NCBI RefSeq assembly: GCF_914767665.1
Contig: NC_059501.1
Span: 52,638,798-52,702,797 of the forward strand
Direction: 5' to 3'
Length of the DNA stretch: 64,000 bases
Origin: Harmonia axyridis
Lineage: Eukaryota > Arthropoda > Insecta > Coleoptera > Coccinellidae
The notes beneath the pieces were generated by a model that was not told where the DNA came from, searched no databases, and saw nothing but the letters and a program-made list of their open reading frames with translations. The translations under genes were made by a program, and so were the position numbers. Of the stretch, positions 1 to 10,392 are shown piece by piece; position 1 is the stretch's first letter, and the number at the start of each line of letters is the position of its first letter.

Positions 1-885
1 TTCACACAATCATAGGCCTTGCTAAGATCTAAAAACACACCAATTGCTAAATTCTTCTTCTCAAATTCCTGGAGTATCATATTTACAAAATGATAGATGG
101 CAGTATTTGTAGATTTACCTTTCAGGAAACCATGTTGCGAGTCCAAAAACAGATTACATTTTTTGAAGAAATCCAACAATCTTGTGCACATTACCAGTTC
201 GAAAATTTTGGAGAATGAGGGCAGCAAGCTGATTGGCCTATAACTATCAAGACTACTACGGTCTCCCTTCTTATATATGGGTTTTATGAGGGCAAATTTC
301 AACTGATCAGGGAATTTCCCAAATTTCATGGAGTTGTTGATGATGTAACACAATACTGATGCTATCTGTACAAGTGAAAGTTTGACAATACTGGTTGGAA
401 TGTCATCATATCCGCTGGAATGTTTGTTCTTCAGTCTGGAACACAGGTTAACTAGTTCCCCAGTATTTACAGGTCTCAAGAACAGCGACTGATCATTCTC
501 TTCTATATTACAGAAGAAATTCTGATGATGCACTTCATCTACTAGTTTTTGGACTGCTTCAATCAAGTGTATGTTAAATTTGTCTGGCAATGATTTTGGA
601 TCTTCATCGATGTTATTTTCTCTGTGTTTATTTTTCCCTGTTAACTCTCCACATATGGTCCACATGGATCTCATTTTGCAATCTGATTTCATTATTCTAT
701 CCTGAAGATATTTCTTTTTGTCCTCTTTCAATATGCTGTCATAATACTTTTTCATGTTTTTGTATTGCTCCTTGAGAGATGGGTTATCAGTCAAAAGTAC
801 TAGTAAAATATCTAATTGATGTTTGATTTCCTCAGCATGTTCACTCTTCTTGTATTTCTTGTTGTTATTGGAATGAATTGAACAT
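1..885 (-). CDS. partial non-LTR retrotransposon ORF2, reverse transcriptase
   Basis: Read on the minus strand, one frame stays open without a stop from about 911 down to base 3 (about 300 codons) and continues past the left edge. In order it holds a lysine-rich linker, then the reverse transcriptase fingers and palm: KPIYKKGDRSSLDSYRPISLL (about 300-240), a QHGFLKGKSTNTAI block (about 140-100) and FLDLSKAYDCV (about 35-1), which carries the first catalytic Asp. These blocks are typical of jockey/CR1-type LINE reverse transcriptases, which copy element RNA at a nicked target site. The second catalytic block (YxDD) lies outside the window. The absence of stops over this length suggests a recent, perhaps active, copy. 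Homology ends near 870-885, where the hammerhead array begins; whether that is 5' truncation or interruption cannot be told. The exact LINE clade is uncertain. Confidence 0.93.
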
Positions 886-939
886 GCCCTCCGTTTGGTT
901 GTTGTTTTTCTTCAAGTGTTGCTCATCTAACACTTTTTC

Positions 940-983
940 ACCGTACCGATGAGGGCCGAAAGCCCGAAGCACGTGTCTACGGT
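940..983 (+). ncRNA. hammerhead ribozyme motif, type I, copy 1 (one core change)
   Basis: Stem I is ACCGTA (940-945) paired with TACGGT (978-983), a perfect 6 bp. The core follows as CCGATGA (946-952), stem II GGGC/GCCC with loop CGAAA (953-965), GAA (966-968), a very short stem III (969-976) and the cleavage triplet GTC ending at 977. The consensus CUGAUGA is changed at position 4 (U to C), and the 15.1-16.1 pair is G-U. A 2-3-bp stem III is typical of animal satellite hammerheads. This copy is probably weak or inactive. Confidence 0.8.
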
Positions 984-1242
984 TAGCACTTCTCCTGAGG
1001 GCATGTCCAATATTTTTTTTCCTTGCTTTATAATTTGACCCTCGATAACCTTATCACATATCTTTACCAGGACTAGGTTTTTACGCAGGTAGCATTACGT
1101 GGTGATGTTGGTTGTTAATCGAAAACCCATTGGGTCTTCGTAGGGAAACCACAAGTGGATGGCTGGCTTCTGTTGTGGCTCCGTTTGTTTGTTGTTTTTC
1201 TTCAAGTGTTGCTCATCTAACACATCTAACCCATTGGGTCTT

Positions 1243-1282
1243 CGTGCTGATGAGGGCCGAAAGCCCGAGACATGTGTCTACG
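1243..1282 (+). ncRNA. hammerhead ribozyme motif, copy 2 (intact CUGAUGA, A14 changed)
   Basis: The core heptamer CTGATGA (1247-1253) matches the hammerhead consensus exactly. Stem II GGGC/GCCC (1254-1266) and GTC (1276-1278) are present. The second core strand reads GAGA instead of GAAA (A14 to G at 1269). The 5' side of stem I has been replaced by sequence found elsewhere in the monomer (CCCATTGGGTCTTCGTG), yet a 4-bp CGUG/UACG stem I remains. This suggests recombination inside the array. Confidence 0.8.
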
Positions 1283-1531
1283 GTTAGCACTTCTCCTGAG
1301 GGCATGTCCAATATTTTTTTTCCTTGCTTTATAATTAGACCCTCGATAATCTTATCACATATCTTTACCAGGACTAGGTTTTCACGCAGGTAGCATCACC
1401 TGGTGATGTTGGTTGTTGCCCGAAAACACATTGGGTCTTCGTGCGGAAAACACAAATCGACGGCTGGCTTCTGTTTTGGACTCCGTTTGTTTGTTGTTTT
1501 TCTTCAAGTGTCGCTCATCTAATACTTTTTC

Positions 1532-1575
1532 ACCGTATCGATGAGGGCCGAAAGCCCGAAACATGTGTCTACGGT
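1532..1575 (+). ncRNA. hammerhead ribozyme motif, copy 3 (GAAA intact, 5' core changed)
   Basis: Stem I ACCGTA (1532-1537) pairs with TACGGT (1570-1575). The core reads TCGATGA (1538-1544) where CUGAUGA is expected, so positions 3 and 4 are changed. Stem II GGGC/GCCC (1545-1557), GAAA (1558-1561), short stem III and GTC (1567-1569) all fit. Taken together with copies 1 and 2, every consensus core residue is present in at least one copy. Confidence 0.8.
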
Positions 1576-1822
1576 TAGCACTTCTCCTAAGGGCAGGTCC
1601 AATATTCTTTTTCCTTGCTTTATAATTTGACCCTCGATAACCTTTTTACATATCTTTTCCAGGACTAAGTGTTCACGCAGGTAGCATCACGTGGTGATGT
1701 TGGTTGTTGCCCGAAAACCCATTGGGTCTTCGTGCGGAACCCACAAATGGACTGCTGGTTTCTGTTGTGGACTCTGTTCGTTTGTTGTTTTTCTTCAAGT
1801 GTTGCTCATCTAACACTTTTTC

Positions 1823-1842
1823 ACCGTACATGTGTCTACGGT
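1823..1842 (+). ncRNA. hammerhead copy 4, catalytic core deleted
   Basis: Stem I arms ACCGTA (1823-1828) and TACGGT (1837-1842) and the CATGTGTC segment remain. The 24 nt between them in copy 3 (1538-1561) are missing. The gap removes exactly the core, from position 3 through stem II to A15.1, so this copy cannot be a ribozyme. Confidence 0.8.
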
Positions 1843-1908
1843 TAGCACTTCTCCTGAGGGCATGTCCAATATTCTTTTTCCTTGTTCCAAATAAATCAAT
1901 TCAACATG

Positions 1909-2159
1909 TCGTTATCATTTCTAATGCGATTCCGTAATTTCATTCTATGATCTTGATGAAAGAAACCAAATTAAATTCGAAATAAAGTTTATATACCCAA
2001 GGGAATTTCGAAATCGATCTACTTGTTTTTCACAAATTGCATATCTCAACTTTTCATCTATAGAACTTTTACAACGCTAAAAAAAAGCCAGTTTATTTTC
2101 AAAACGAATTTGAAAATTATTTTTGATTTCCTAACTTGGTAAGAATGCGTGGTCCTTTA
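1909..2159. other. A+T-rich DNA, nothing recognised
   Basis: No reading frame, repeat or RNA signature could be supported here. The far left may hold a diverged end of the MITE that follows. Confidence 0.4.
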
Positions 2160-2872
2160 AATTATTAAATTAAATTAAAAAAAAATTGGATCGAATGAAA
2201 CAAAAAAACCGCCGTATGGATTGAATTGAAATTCTCTGGGATTTTTGTGGGATATTGAACTGTAAAACGCATATATAGCCTTGATGGTTTCTTCGATATT
2301 TTCAATTCAGCGCTTAATTATCCAAAAAGCCCTTTTTTATCAACTTTTCTAATTAATCTAGAGAACGAAAAGAATTTTTTTCCGAAAATCCAATAGCTAC
2401 TTCTTGTAGAGAATTCATTCAAGATTTCAAAACATCTCTTAAATTTTTTGTTCGATCGTTGATTGGTGAGATATTGATGGTTAAAAACAAAAAGGCCTTT
2501 TTCAATTCGATATTTCAGAGAGAAGTGCTCGTATCGAAATTATAATGATATTATTATAATCGAAGTATATTGGAGCTGAATGAACAAGTTATCTCATCCA
2601 TATAGTGATGTTGGAAAAAAATTTCCAAGTCTGTAGTCAAAAATAAAAACTGAAAAAATGTCGCAGAAATTTCAGACACTGTATTCATTAGGATTGAGCG
2701 GTGCGGGTTGCTGGAAAAATGTTTTCATCATGAGATCTCTAAACTATAAACTTCAAGCTTCAAAAAGCTTTTTTCCAAATTGAGATATCGAAAATACAGC
2801 CATTCGAAAAACCACTAAAAATTTCGAATTTTATTTCGATCCTTTAATTTATTCCCCTTGTGTATATCAAAA
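2160..2872 (-). repeat. diverged TIR element (MITE), family A copy 1
   Basis: This stretch matches, in inverse orientation, the MITE at 55.2-55.9 kb. Shared blocks include GAGATATTGATGGTTAAA (about 2470), AGACACTGTATTCATTAGG (about 2677) and CATGAGATCTCTAAACTATA (about 2730). The right end, TTTATTCCCCTTGTGTATA near 2872, matches the right ends at 55.87 and 58.17 kb. The left part is disturbed around 2210-2330 and its terminus is not clear. No coding capacity is seen. Confidence 0.7.
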
Positions 2873-4910
2873 TTTCCCTTACTTATGAAGAGCAGTTTAT
2901 ATTTTCACATTGAAATTTTACTTTAGCAGAAAAATTTGACGATTCACATCGAATTGTCGGTTCGAGAGATTTCTTAAGGTTAAAAGAAAACCTGAATACT
3001 TAAAGGGACTATATGAAAACAGATATATCCAGTGAGCCAGGCAAAATTGCTGATATCGTGAAATATTCATTCGTCATCCTGAATAGAATTGAACAATTTG
3101 AAAATTTCATTTGCGATAAATTGGATTTTCGACGTCACTGTTCAAGTTATCCATTCGAAGAAAATGCTATTATTCATAGTTTACGCATACTTCCGCAATT
3201 CTACTCCATTATATTCGTATGCGAGCCACAAACCCATTAAAATTTGGGCGACTTTCGTTTTTTTGCCCGTTCGTCCTACTTTTGCCTCGGACAGTGCATG
3301 TTCTTCATACTTTCCCTTTCGAGTGATCACGATTTACTTTCGGCTTAAAGTCTGGTTTTTTCTCCGGAACTCTGTTATGATGTCGATCATAAGCTGATTA
3401 TAGTTATAATGTGCTATTTAAGGTTTATGTAATTAATATGGAGAACCTTCTATAATTATGGTGTTCATCCGATTTTATTCTTAAATATAAATTCGCTACA
3501 TTCTCAAACCGAAACTTGAAGCAGAAATTAGTTGTTTCTTGCAGTATTTCATTAATTTATTCACATATTATAATCAAGAGTTTTACTATTTTAAAATTCT
3601 ATATAATAATTCTACATCTAAAATAAACATGGAAAAAATTAAAATAGGATAGCACTCACTTGGTCGCAAATGATTCCGAGCGTTCGTTCATTTATGCACA
3701 TATTGTTCCCTTGAATGTGGTATATTATGTAAGCACGATAATACCCGAATGGAAATATCCGAAAACGCAATTTTGAGGACAGGTTGAAATCTCGAATCAG
3801 TTACCCAGCCTAAAGAAAATTTGAAAAAATTATCTAAAAAAACTGTAGAATCGAGTTTAGATTTTTTGTGTATACTTAAAGTGTCTTCAGTTTTTGGAGA
3901 ACATTTTAAATTTGAAAATTGAGATCATGGCATAACTCGATATTCTAAAATAATTTGCCGACATGGTAAGGTAGGTACAGGAAATGAACATAATTTACTT
4001 GAAGAAAATTTTTCATTTTTTCTTGTTTGAATGACTTTTTAATAAAACAAGTTTTCGAGATATGTATCAATAAAAAACTGAAAATAATGGAAATGCGCGT
4101 AGTAAGTATTTTTTTTTTCAATTTCATTCTGATTCTCAAACATATAAACTGTCTTCACACTTTCAGAGTAGAAGAATGTGGAAATATTGAGCAACTTTTG
4201 AATTCGAGAAGTATCATCACGGGGTGTTTCAAATATTATTTAAAAAATTATGACATAAAATACTCGATCGGATCGGATGATACGGAAATATTATGTTTTT
4301 TTTCTATCATTCTTTTGGTTATTATGATGTGGCAATAAAAAAGTTCTTACCAAGCTAGAGAGAATTTAAGAAAAATATAGCCTATATATATCTTATTTTG
4401 TTGAAGACTATATGTACTTTATTGAGCACATACCAAGTGGATAATTGTTTCACATTTTTCAATTCAGTGAAAAAATTGTAGTTCTAGGAGTTATTGAAAT
4501 GAGTCGAACTCATCTTCAGTACTTCGACATCAGTTTTAATGTTCTATCAAAAATATTATTTTATCAAATGGATATGAAAATTTTGTAATATTCCGCATTC
4601 AGCATATACTGAAAAACCAAACAACCAAACTTCATTCAATTTTTTTCGCCCTTTTAGTATTTCTCTTTGATTTTTTTTCTTATATACGGAGTGATATTTT
4701 TCACATGATACGTAAATTGAAATTTTTTGATACGGGTTTGCAGTTTCATTTTTTTTGTGAACTGACGGAAAATGAGTATAATAACAATCCTGATAATATC
4801 AGCGAAAATTTTACCATTTTAACGAAGATAGTTTCAGCAATTTTCATAAAACCAATATCCCTATGGTACATTTTAATCCTCGATCCTCATTCAGTTCGAG
4901 GTCCTTAATG
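2873..4910. other. A+T-rich DNA, no supported gene
   Basis: Only short random frames occur, the longest about 100 codons at 3089-3397 and 4027-4338. They show no family motif and no protein-like composition. No tRNA, hairpin or tandem repeat stands out. Confidence 0.5.
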
Positions 4911-5755
4911 TACAGGGTGGGCAAATAAGCGAGGTAAGCGACTATATCTCAGGATCCACTCATCGTAGAGACTTGCAGTAAAATTTTTTACCACTAAAAT
5001 GTACAAGAAAACAAACTGGAAATTGTTTTGAAGTTCATGCCTCTACTGCTAGGGGCGTAGTAGCTATCGTCGAGTAGAAAAATGAATTTTACTCGAAAAT
5101 GTTTCATATAAAGTTGAAGAAAAAATATCATCACTGTAATAGTTGGGAAATTCTCTTTCTTTTTGAATTGTCACTTTCGATTTTACGACATCAAATAAGG
5201 GTAGGTGAAAGGGAGAAATCTGACTGATTGAAGCACCTGTAACTTCAATTTGGCTAAACATTTTTGAGCAAATTAGATCTCGTCTGAAAGATAATATCTT
5301 GTTGATTGAGAACAAATTATAGTCATGATAAATTTGTTTTTGCTGCTTTCGATAAGGGGCGCTAAATCAGAAGTTCATTGTTTTGTTCATTTTACTCCGA
5401 AATTTCAAATGTAATGAGAAGATTTTCTTAACAGAAACAGAAATTCCATCAAATTTGCATGAAAACACCTGATGGTCGCAAGGCGATAATTTCATGCGTT
5501 CTGAAGTTATGGCCGAGACAAGATATTCTTCAACTGATGCACTGCGAAAAATCAAATTGTGTTTTAAGTTCTAACAGAAACAGAAATCCCATCAAATTTG
5601 TATGAAAAAACCATAAGGTCACAAAGTGATAGCTTCATGCGTTCTGGAGTTATGGCTGAAATAAGACACAATTTGGTTTTTCAGTGCATCAGTTGAATAA
5701 TATCTAATTAATAACGATGATAAGGGGTGGATAATTTATAGTAAATAACCCTGTA
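4911..5755 (+). mobile_element. non-autonomous TIR element, family E copy 1
   Basis: The stretch begins TACAGGGTGGGCAAATAAGC and ends with AACCCTGTA, so the outermost ~8 bp are inverted, with TA at both outer edges. A second copy of the left ~350 bp lies at 31694-32050. Inside are two direct copies of a ~95-bp block (about 5431-5525 and 5574-5665, both with AACAGAAACAGAAAT and CTTCATGCGTTCTG). There is also an inverted pair CAACTGATGCACTG / CAGTGCATCAGTTG near 5537 and 5683. No transposase is encoded. A TA target suggests a Tc1/mariner-type partner, which is inference. Confidence 0.7.
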
Positions 5756-7428
5756 CAACACTCAGTAGGGGCTGTAAGTTCTAGAATGGAGAAAAGTTGA
5801 ACAGAAATCTATAAAATACAAAATCTGAGCTGATAACATAAAAACAACTACCGTATTTTGAGAAAGTTACATAAAACATGAATTCTTTCGTTTGGTACTC
5901 TTCTGAAACAAGAGTGTCATTCAAAGTAAAAAGTGAATTCATTAGACTGAATTACGTATTTTTCCAAGGCAATAACGGAATTCCTCTAAAACTTGTGAAA
6001 ATTATAGATTTCAGAGTCTGAAAGAAAAAGCTCAATAATCTGAGTGAGCACAGAAAATATTGAAGAGACATCAAACGTTTTGAAGGGTTGTTTGAAGTGA
6101 ATGAAACCACAAAATTCAAATGAAATCAGGGTGCTGATTCCCAAATTATGGTGATCAGAAATTGAGACCAACATTCATGATTTGCCCGGTATCTCCGAAA
6201 CTAGCAATCTTAGGATACACAACAAGATACTTTTCTGGAAGGCCTGCATTCAGCATTGAGCTATGACCAACCACTCATGTTACACTCTATTAATAAATTA
6301 ATCATCAACTATTGATCTCATAAAACATATATCTAAATTGTATTTACCTATTATCAATTGGGTATTTACTCATCGACCAATACTGGACAACCAATACAAC
6401 TTAATTATACGAAGAAATTCTTCTTCAATTTCTCTTCATAACCTGGGAATAATTTGCTCGTGAATAAATTCCATTGAATAATTTATTTTTGGAAAATGAA
6501 AACACCACATGAAGCGCCAGCGGCGAAACTGATCATAAATAGTGAATAATAATGAACTTGGAATACTTATTCAGTCTCTTATATAACTCAACATTATACT
6601 CGGTGATTACTGTCTTCAAGCACGTTAATGTACCTCCTAAAATGTCAAACACATTCAACATGTCCGAAGAAAGTGAATGAGAACTTTGAAGAAGTAATAA
6701 TACTGATCTTAGTTGACATACTTTTGATTTCGCCGACAAAACAAGACATTGCCTATCAAAGCGGCATGCACTCGGAAAAAAACACTTGCATAAACATTTC
6801 GATTGAATATATCCAGTCGGAAGACATCGATTGTTTGTTGTTACAGTAATTAAACTGAATATAATGGAGTAGACTAAAATTGTAGGCTGGATGTTATGAA
6901 TTAGATATTCAGTTTGAATTCGAATAGAAACTGGTTCTTCACCATATGCTCGAATTCATCTGAACGTAGCATTAAATTGGTAGGCAGGAGGTTTTCCTTC
7001 AATCAAGGCCTTCTTATATAGTCTCCTTGGGCGTTCTATTAGATGTATTGAAAAGTACGCTTGGTCAGATCCGGGTTCGAAGTGATATAGAAATGTTGAA
7101 TATATTAAAAACATTCATCCCATTCGGTATAGTTTTTATAGGTTAATATATTTCTATAAGCAATTTTACAAATACGGATGAGCACATACCTGCTTTCGAA
7201 AAATCGGTTTTTCATTTAAAAATGTACGGATACGATTAAAAACTGATGCACGCTGGCAAAAGCTCGATATTTTCAATTCGAATAATCTGCAAAGCCGGGG
7301 GGTTTGAAGCAGAGTGCTTCTGTAAAGCAGAGGGACAGGGACAGAAAATTTCCAAAACTGAGTGCTAAATTACGCATTTTTGGGCCTTAATCAACAAGAG
7401 TTTAAAGGTCAAAGAATTATTGTTTGAC
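5756..7428. other. A+T-rich DNA, no supported gene
   Basis: Frames at 6533-6739 (minus) and 6628-6849 (plus) overlap each other and show no family motif. Around 7270-7340 there is a short purine-rich patch. Nothing else was recognised. Confidence 0.45.
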
Positions 7429-9430
7429 CAGGGCCGTTGCTAGGACGTAGGCAAGGTAGGCGCCGCCTAGGGCGCTTAAATTTAGGGCAGCATTTCAAAT
7501 TTGATCAACACAAATTCTATGTGTCGAAACTCAAAGTACCGAATAGTCAAAGAGCCAGTGGACGGCAAACCACACATATTTTAGAAGAGCCTAAAATTTC
7601 CTCAGCGAGTCTGTTTTATTATCTACCAACCAAGCTGAGCGCTGTAGCAGGAGCATCAGGAGTGATAATTTTATGAATTAAAAAAGTATTTTAGGAGAGC
7701 TGTCGTTTGGATATGTCAAAATAAACTCTTATAGCTTTCCATTAAAGAATCGACAGACGATTATCTCGGTTTAGAAGTGGTGGCAGAAATTTAGAAAATT
7801 AAAAAATCTAATCATATTAACGCATATGATACAAATCGTTTAGCAACAAATCAATATTTTTGAAAACATTCGGGATAACTGTGTCAAAGATTTTTTTTTT
7901 TTGAATTACAGTTAGTATTTCATCAATAAATTGAGTGAAATTTTTTTCTGGGAAATAGTCCTTCATATTTCTACATTTATAATTATTGTAACTCGAATTT
8001 TATGTTATGTTATGTGTGTATATTTCATTTCCATTTAACTTTTCCAATGTTTTAAATCGATATTTTATTTTATACTCGTTCATTTGCATTTACATTTTTA
8101 AATTCTTGTTTTTGTCCTCATTTTATATTCTATAATTACGTTTTTATCCTATATATATTTTCCATGTTATCACGCACAAGTTGTACCCAATTCAGCTTCA
8201 GTGATTATCCTGTTTGTTCATGCTCATTAGAATATTACATGTCACACAGTGTTGAAGATTCATGAATAAACATTATTATTATCATTGTATTATTATTATT
8301 ATATACCCCTCGTGCTTGGGAAATTATCGAATATTTGGCAAGCATTCAAGATATAATTACTGAATATTTTTTATTGTTTGAGTGTTTGACAAGTGGAACT
8401 AATGGAACTAATGAAAAAATTTCAAAAGTTAATTTTAGTAGATGTTAGTGGATGATTTTTGCTTTGTACTCGATTAAATCCAAAATGATACATTCTATGA
8501 AAAAAATTCAACAAGCTTTTTTTTTAATGAATCTCTGTTGATTTCAGAAATAAAACAATTTTCTCGAAAAGAAGACAGTGGTGTAGATTTTCAGCAGGAA
8601 AAGGATCATCACACCCCTATATCTCCTCCACTGGATAATGTTTATCGGAGACACTTACCTAATTCAAAACATTATCTAGACTTCAAAAACTATAAAAGAT
8701 GCATTATGCTTTATACTCTTTATATCTGAGATGACCCGTAATTCCCTTCATAGTAATTTTTCACGAGTTATTGACCCTAAAACTCATACACTTATGTATT
8801 GGCGTTTTCTTTCTTAAACTATGCCGACTTTAATTCCGATTTCATTTCACAATTTCCATATTATTTTTCCGAAAAGATGTAAGAAGTGTATTCATTTCAT
8901 TCCACAATTATAATGTTTTTTAATCGTTTAAAGTATATGCAAAATGAGTGTTGTCATAGTTTTATTATTTCAATTTAAGTATTGATTTGAGGAATTCAAA
9001 TTAAGTTAATAAAGTAAGCCCTATAATTTTTTATTTTTCACGAATTTTTTTCGGCATTGGGTAATGAAGTGTAAGTCACGTAGAATAGATGACATTTATA
9101 AAAAGATTGGTAGATATTCCAAATCATATTGTTAATAATGGCAGAAAAAAATTAAGAGAATTAGGGAGTATTTGTAGGATTTTTTCCTTTTGGAAAAATG
9201 GCTCTACCGCTTAAAACTGAATTCAGTTTCTTGTAGAGGTTTGAAATTGTTGGCTTTTGGTTAATGAATATTTCCTCCATGTTATCATCAAAAACTTTGA
9301 ATGAGATGCCTCAATTTTTTTTTATATCTTGGTGGAAGACTTCGATTATCCAATCTTTTGCATTTTGCAGAGTTGACTTCTGTTTGGGCAGCAATTCGGA
9401 TCTCTGCCTAGGGCAGCTTGTGAGGGATCT
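7429..9430 (+). mobile_element. hAT-like element relic (left TIR and internal debris)
   Basis: The start, CAGGGCCGTTGCTAGG at 7429, is a typical hAT-style terminus. Its inverse ends another copy at 60096. The region 9200-9425 resembles 59900-60085: both have TTTGAAATTGTTGG, a GCATTYTGCAGAGTT block, and CTCTG(C/T)CTAGGG. The right terminus of this copy is not preserved. Around 8265-8300 lies an ATT-rich microsatellite of the kind that often ends LINEs. The element boundaries are approximate. Confidence 0.5.
8440..8590 (+). repeat. dispersed repeat shared with 16350-16470
   Basis: Both places share CTACTCGATTA-like sequence, then TACATTCTATGAAAAAAA(T)TC, a T-run, and TGATTTCAGAAAT. Divergence is moderate and the ends are undefined. 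The element family is unknown. Confidence 0.4.
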
Positions 9431-10149
9431 GGGTGTGACTCTGAAATATATCTTGAGAATAAGATGATTTTCAAGACATCAGAATGTTCTTGCATTAACA
9501 AATCATATTTTGACTCTGTTTTAGCCCTTATTAAGTTATTATGATGTTTAGTTTTGGCAACGTCGCGTATTCTAGGAATATCGAGACGTATGTTTTGTTA
9601 AGTTATTAATGAGATGTATCGGTTATCGGAAAGACAAGTTGAAGTTGGTAGAATAAAGTTTTCGGTGTTAAATATAACGGTTTTGGTTTAATTCACGGAC
9701 ATTTTAAATATATCAAGATTACAGTTCATTAGAATCACAGTTTGCATTGTATAAGTCCCATTTTGTTCCATTTCAATCCTTTACCCTGTTCCCTTACATC
9801 CTTATACAGTGCGGTGCTGTGTGGAAGCAGAGAGCAGTTTGTATTGGTAAGACTATTATAACATCATTTTTATTGGTTCAAATAGGGAAAACGCAACAGA
9901 CTCTTTCAGAATGAAATAATTCAAAAACGATTATCGCCTTTTAATTTCGAGAATGGAAATACTTTTCCTTCTAAATTGGTTCTCTGTGAAAATGAACACA
10001 GAAAGTACGAATAGACTCCAATAGTTTACCTAATACAACGTGAATTTGTATCCTTAGAAAACAGTGGAATAATATCACAAAATCTATAGGTATTACATAA
10101 TCAGTTCTTCTGTTTTTTTTTTTCTAGCTAATTCATCCTTCGTCTGCTG
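9431..10149. other. A+T-rich DNA, probably hAT-flanking debris
   Basis: No supported frame. It lies between the hAT-like end signals and the hAT C-terminal remnant and may belong to the same decayed element. Confidence 0.35.
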
Positions 10150-10392
10150 AGATTAGATGGCTTCTGTGAACATAATGGGGGCTAGTCCACTTTGTCTGTC
10201 TTCACTTCGTCTAAAAGTGGGAAATATCCTCTCAGCAATTGAATTATTCTCAGGCAAAAATGCAAATATTTTGAGTAGTGTAAATATGTTAGGTAAAGGT
10301 TCTCTTTTACATTGACTTAAGGCATCAATGGCACATTGGCTCAAGAAGGTGTATTCTGTTTCATTTTTCTTTCCCGAAAAAATATCCACATA
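10150..10392 (-). pseudogene. hAT transposase C-terminal (dimerisation) domain remnant
   Basis: The minus-strand frame reads a C-terminal hAT dimerisation signature. It has PNIFTLLKIFAFLPENNSIA, then ERIFPTFRR, then EDRQSGLAPIMFTEAI. The family pattern is PNI..LLKI...LP.....AERSFSTLRR followed after about 15 residues by DRLSGLALL..HRDI. Here the residues between the two blocks are deleted. hAT transposases cut and paste CAG..CTG-ended elements with 8-bp target duplications. Upstream on the minus strand (10400-11000) scattered coding-like sequence with stops may be the rest of the same gene, but I could not align it. No intact frame remains. The hAT-like terminus at 7429 may belong to the same family. 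Confidence 0.72.

Larger units (their letters stand above)
886..1886 (+). repeat. tandem array of ~300-bp monomers (retrozyme-like)
   Basis: The same unit recurs head to tail. The landmark TTCAAGTGTTGCTCATCTAA appears at 911, 1201, 1503 (variant) and 1793. Measured from one predicted hammerhead cleavage site to the next (after 977, 1278, 1569 and 1836), the monomers are 301, 291 and 267 bp. The array therefore has a partial 5' unit, three units, and a partial 3' unit ending near 1886. Each unit carries a hammerhead-like motif on the plus strand. Tandem 170-400-bp DNA repeats with type I hammerheads are known in animals as retrozymes, and similar motifs occur in Penelope-like elements; assignment to that class is inference. 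There is no protein coding in the unit. The flanks carry a near-identical 11-mer, AATTGAACATG (876-886) and AATTCAACATG (1898-1908), possibly a diverged target duplication. Confidence 0.85.

Noticed and set aside
886..1886. CRISPR-like interpretation of the regular repeats
   Set aside because: Units are ~300 bp with no spacer and no cas genes, in a eukaryotic context.
1112..1937. Frames starting ENPLGLR in the hammerhead array
   Set aside because: They follow the tandem repeat and are broken differently in each unit; the unit is explained by its RNA motif.
7000..7095. CCGGGTTCGAAGTG as a possible polymerase III B box
   Set aside because: No A box at the right spacing and no cloverleaf.
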